Position numbers and translations under genes: made by a program. From positions 22,853-86,852 of the forward strand of contig JAUVVY010000004.1 in the NCBI GenBank assembly GCA_030604405.1: a stretch of DNA of 64,000 nt, read 5' to 3'. This DNA is from a bacterium (GTDB lineage: Bacteria > Armatimonadota > Zipacnadia > Zipacnadales > UBA11051). This document shows, one piece after another, positions 61,885-64,000 of this stretch. Numbering within the stretch: the stretch's first letter is position 1; every line of letters starts with the position of its first letter. The notes beneath the pieces are model-generated. The model did not search any database and was not told the origin of the DNA. It was given only the letters and a program-made list of their open reading frames with translations.

Positions 61885-62936
61885 TGAGCAAGCGCGTGAT
61901 GATGACGGGGAATGAAGCCGTGGCCGAAGGGGCTATCGCCGCCGGCTGTAGATATTTTTTCGGCTATCCCATAACCCCGCAAAACGCCATCCCGCAATAC
62001 ATGGCCGAGCATCTTGCGGAAGTCGGTGGGGTGTATCTGCAGGCGGAAAGCGAGTTGGCCTCTATAAACTTGGTCTATGGCGCGGCGGCTACCGGGGCCT
62101 ACGTGATGACCAGCTCGTCGTCGCCGGGCATCTCGCTGATGCAGGAGGGCCTTTCGTATATGCTGGGGAGCGAACTGCCGTGCGTGGTGGTCAATATGGT
62201 CCGCGGTGGCCCTGGCCTGGGCAATATCGGTGCCGCGCAGTCGGACTACTGGCTGGCCACTCGCGGGGCCGGGCACGGTGACGGCCGCTGCCTGACCTTC
62301 GCCCCCCACAGGGTCCAGGAGATGTACGACTGGGCCGCCGAGGCTTTTCCCATCGCACAGAAATACCGGTGTCCGGTGATGATACTGGGTGACGGACTGC
62401 TGGCGAATATGGCCGAGCCGGTGCGGCTTCGGGAGCGGCAGGAGCCGCCGCCACGTGACCAGGACTGGGCCATCGGCGGGCGGCGTAACGGCAGGCCGCG
62501 GCGTATCGTCAACTCGTTGTGGACCGACGTGCCGGTCATGGAGGCGCTCAACATACGTATCCAGGAGCGCTTCGAGCAGGCGGCCGAGAACGAGACCCGC
62601 TGGGAAGAGTACGGGAATGATGATCCCACTTTCGTGTTCGCGGCCTACGGCATATCGGCGCGCATCTGCAAGACCGTCATTGACCGGCTGGCTGAGGAAG
62701 GCATCCGCGCCCGGCTGATACGACCCGTAAGCCTGTTTCCATTCCCACATAAGCCTTTCGCCGAGTGGGCACAACGCGTCGAACGGATTGTGTGCGTCGA
62801 GTTGTCCATGGGGCAGTTTGTGGAGGATGTGCGGCTGGCGGTAGCAGGCGAATGCCCGGTGGATTTGATATGGCGTACCGGCGGCGTGGTGCTGACTCCC
62901 GAAGAAGTCATGGCTCGGGTCAAGGAACTGCTGTAG
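61884..62936 (+). CDS. korA: 2-oxoacid:ferredoxin oxidoreductase, alpha subunit
   Basis: This 350-residue subunit holds the pyrimidine-binding part of the TPP site and pyruvate:ferredoxin-type domains. The start MMTGNEAVAEGAIAAGCRYFFGYPITPQN and SSSSPGISLMQEGLSY are family features. With KorB and KorC it decarboxylates 2-oxoglutarate or a related 2-oxoacid to acyl-CoA using ferredoxin. Substrate choice cannot be read from sequence. It is 56 bp from korB. Confidence 0.9.
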   Translation: MSKRVMMTGNEAVAEGAIAAGCRYFFGYPITPQNAIPQYMAEHLAEVGGVYLQAESELASINLVYGAAATGAYVMTSSSSPGISLMQEGLSYMLGSELPCVVVNMVRGGPGLGNIGAAQSDYWLATRGAGHGDGRCLTFAPHRVQEMYDWAAEAFPIAQKYRCPVMILGDGLLANMAEPVRLRERQEPPPRDQDWAIGGRRNGRPRRIVNSLWTDVPVMEALNIRIQERFEQAAENETRWEEYGNDDPTFVFAAYGISARICKTVIDRLAEEGIRARLIRPVSLFPFPHKPFAEWAQRVERIVCVELSMGQFVEDVRLAVAGECPVDLIWRTGGVVLTPEEVMARVKELL

Positions 62937-62992
62937 GCGACAGGGACGATCGCAGCTACTGCCATTGAGCCAACAGGTCACAGGAGGCTGAA

Positions 62993-63760
62993 ATGCCAGA
63001 CGCACAGGACCTAGCAGACGCTGAGGTGGTGTATCGGCGGCCTGCAGCTTTGACCGAGGTGCAGATGCGCTACTGCCCTGGCTGTACCCACGGCACAGCG
63101 CACAGACTGGTCGCCGAGGTGCTGGAGGAGCTGGACCTGATTGACCGCACAGTGATAGTAGTGACGGTGGGATGTTCGGTCTATGCTGACAAGTACTTCA
63201 ACGTTGACGCAGTGCAGGCCGCTCACGGGCGCGGGCCGGCGGTCGCCACCGGCATCAAGCGCAGCTCCCCGGAAAGCATAGTGTTCACCTACCAGGGCGA
63301 CGGTGATTTGGCGGCCATCGGCCTTTCCGAGGTCATACACACGGCTCAGCGCGGTGAGAGTATTACCGTGATATTCATCAACAACGCGGTATTCGGCATG
63401 ACCCGGGGGCAAATGGCGCCGACGACACTGGTGGGCCAGAAGACCACAACCACGCCCCGTGGGCGCGACCCGCAAATTGCGGGGATGCCGATGATGGTGT
63501 GCGAGTTGCTGGCGTCTATCGCCGGCGTGGCGTACCTCGCACGCGAGACGATGATAGACCCCAAGACAGTCAGAAACGCCAAGCGCAGCATCAAGAAAGC
63601 GTTCCAGGCGCAGGTGGACGGGGCCGGCTTCAGCCTGGTCGAACTGATCAGCACCTGCCCGGTGTGGTGGTACAAGAGACCTCTGGAAGCCATAGCCTGG
63701 ATCCGCGAGGAGATGCTGGAGCAGTACCCGTTGCAGGTTTTCGTTGAATACGAGGCTTAG
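62993..63760 (+). CDS. korB: 2-oxoacid:ferredoxin oxidoreductase, beta subunit
   Basis: This 255-residue subunit binds TPP diphosphate through TYQGDGDLAAIGLSE and EVIHTAQRGESITVIFINNA. MRYCPGCTHGTAHRL near the start has a Cys pair common in this family. It pairs with KorA to form the active site. It starts at ATG with GGAGG in the preceding bases and is 12 bp from korC. Confidence 0.92.
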   Translation: MPDAQDLADAEVVYRRPAALTEVQMRYCPGCTHGTAHRLVAEVLEELDLIDRTVIVVTVGCSVYADKYFNVDAVQAAHGRGPAVATGIKRSSPESIVFTYQGDGDLAAIGLSEVIHTAQRGESITVIFINNAVFGMTRGQMAPTTLVGQKTTTTPRGRDPQIAGMPMMVCELLASIAGVAYLARETMIDPKTVRNAKRSIKKAFQAQVDGAGFSLVELISTCPVWWYKRPLEAIAWIREEMLEQYPLQVFVEYEA

Positions 63761-63772
63761 GAAAGAGCTTGC

Positions 63773-64000
63773 ATGCGCGAAGAGGTATTCATGGCAGGCA
63801 CCGGCGGCCAGGGCGTTGTGTCGGCGGGCTCGCTGCTAGCCGAGATGGCTCTGGAGCAGGGCCTTGAAGTGTGCTATATCAGCGTGTACAGTCCAGAAGT
63901 GCGTGGTGGCTGGGTTACTTCCACTGTGGTGATCGCTGACGGCGAGGTCGGCAGCCCGATCGTCGGGGAGGTCGACTCGCTGCTGCTGTTTGACAAGCGG
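63773..64000 (+). CDS. korC: 2-oxoacid:ferredoxin oxidoreductase, gamma subunit (partial)
   Basis: The first 76 codons are present and the gene runs off the window. MREEVFMAGTGGQGVVSAG is the family's N-terminal glycine loop and SPEVRGGWVTSTVVIAD follows. The gamma subunit is the third component of the KorABC complex. It completes the korDABC order. Confidence 0.9.
   Translation, partial: MREEVFMAGTGGQGVVSAGSLLAEMALEQGLEVCYISVYSPEVRGGWVTSTVVIADGEVGSPIVGEVDSLLLFDKR

Overview
The window reads as a chromosomal segment of a GC-rich, free-living, Gram-negative-type bacterium that degrades complex glycans. Large secreted heparinase II/III-like proteins, a sulfatase-fold enzyme, a parallel beta-helix glycosidase-like protein, NodB-like proteins and multiple uroporphyrinogen-decarboxylase (URO-D) family paralogues sit beside a conserved housekeeping run in an order seen in Firmicutes-like and Armatimonadota-like lineages (efp, accB, accC, DUF2273, nusB, xseA, xseB, dxs, nadK, recN). 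I favour an Armatimonadota-type organism or a neighbouring candidate phylum, but this is an inference from gene content only. I saw no rRNA, tRNA, CRISPR array or intact transposase gene.

Region 1 (1-3.6 kb, minus strand) is an operon of an SDR/FabG-like reductase, a fused CoA-transferase and an acetyl-CoA acetyltransferase, suited to acetoacetyl-CoA or 3-hydroxyacyl-CoA metabolism. Region 2 (3.6-48.4 kb) is accessory. It mostly holds single genes on alternating strands: an aldehyde dehydrogenase, an N-acylglucosamine 2-epimerase-like enzyme, three URO-D paralogues, a DegT aminotransferase, a sulfatase-fold hydrolase with Thr where formylglycine is expected, an MttB-family methyltransferase, four heparinase-like proteins, an ECF sigma factor overlapping a very large putative anti-sigma factor, secreted beta-propeller and beta-helix proteins, and two NodB-like paralogues. 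Gaps here are long and rich in palindromic repeats.

Region 3 (48.6-64 kb, all plus strand) is housekeeping: a long transaldolase-family protein, a good terminator and a sigma-70-like promoter, then elongation factor P, an AccB-like protein that lacks the biotinyl lysine, a pilin-like small protein, biotin carboxylase, a 58-residue DUF2273-like membrane protein, NusB, XseA/XseB, Dxs, a TPR protein, NAD kinase, RecN, and a korDABC-type 2-oxoacid:ferredoxin oxidoreductase operon that runs off the window edge.

The most unusual items are the AccB-like protein with Arg at the biotin site, a family of four compound hairpin repeats with a shared outer stem and tail but different inner palindromes, a two-hairpin intergenic element with compensatory base changes, two paralogous promoter regions with a matching 15-bp spacer, and the metal-site divergence among the three URO-D paralogues. 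Small genes of 50, 58 and 60 residues with clear ribosome-binding sites are added here.
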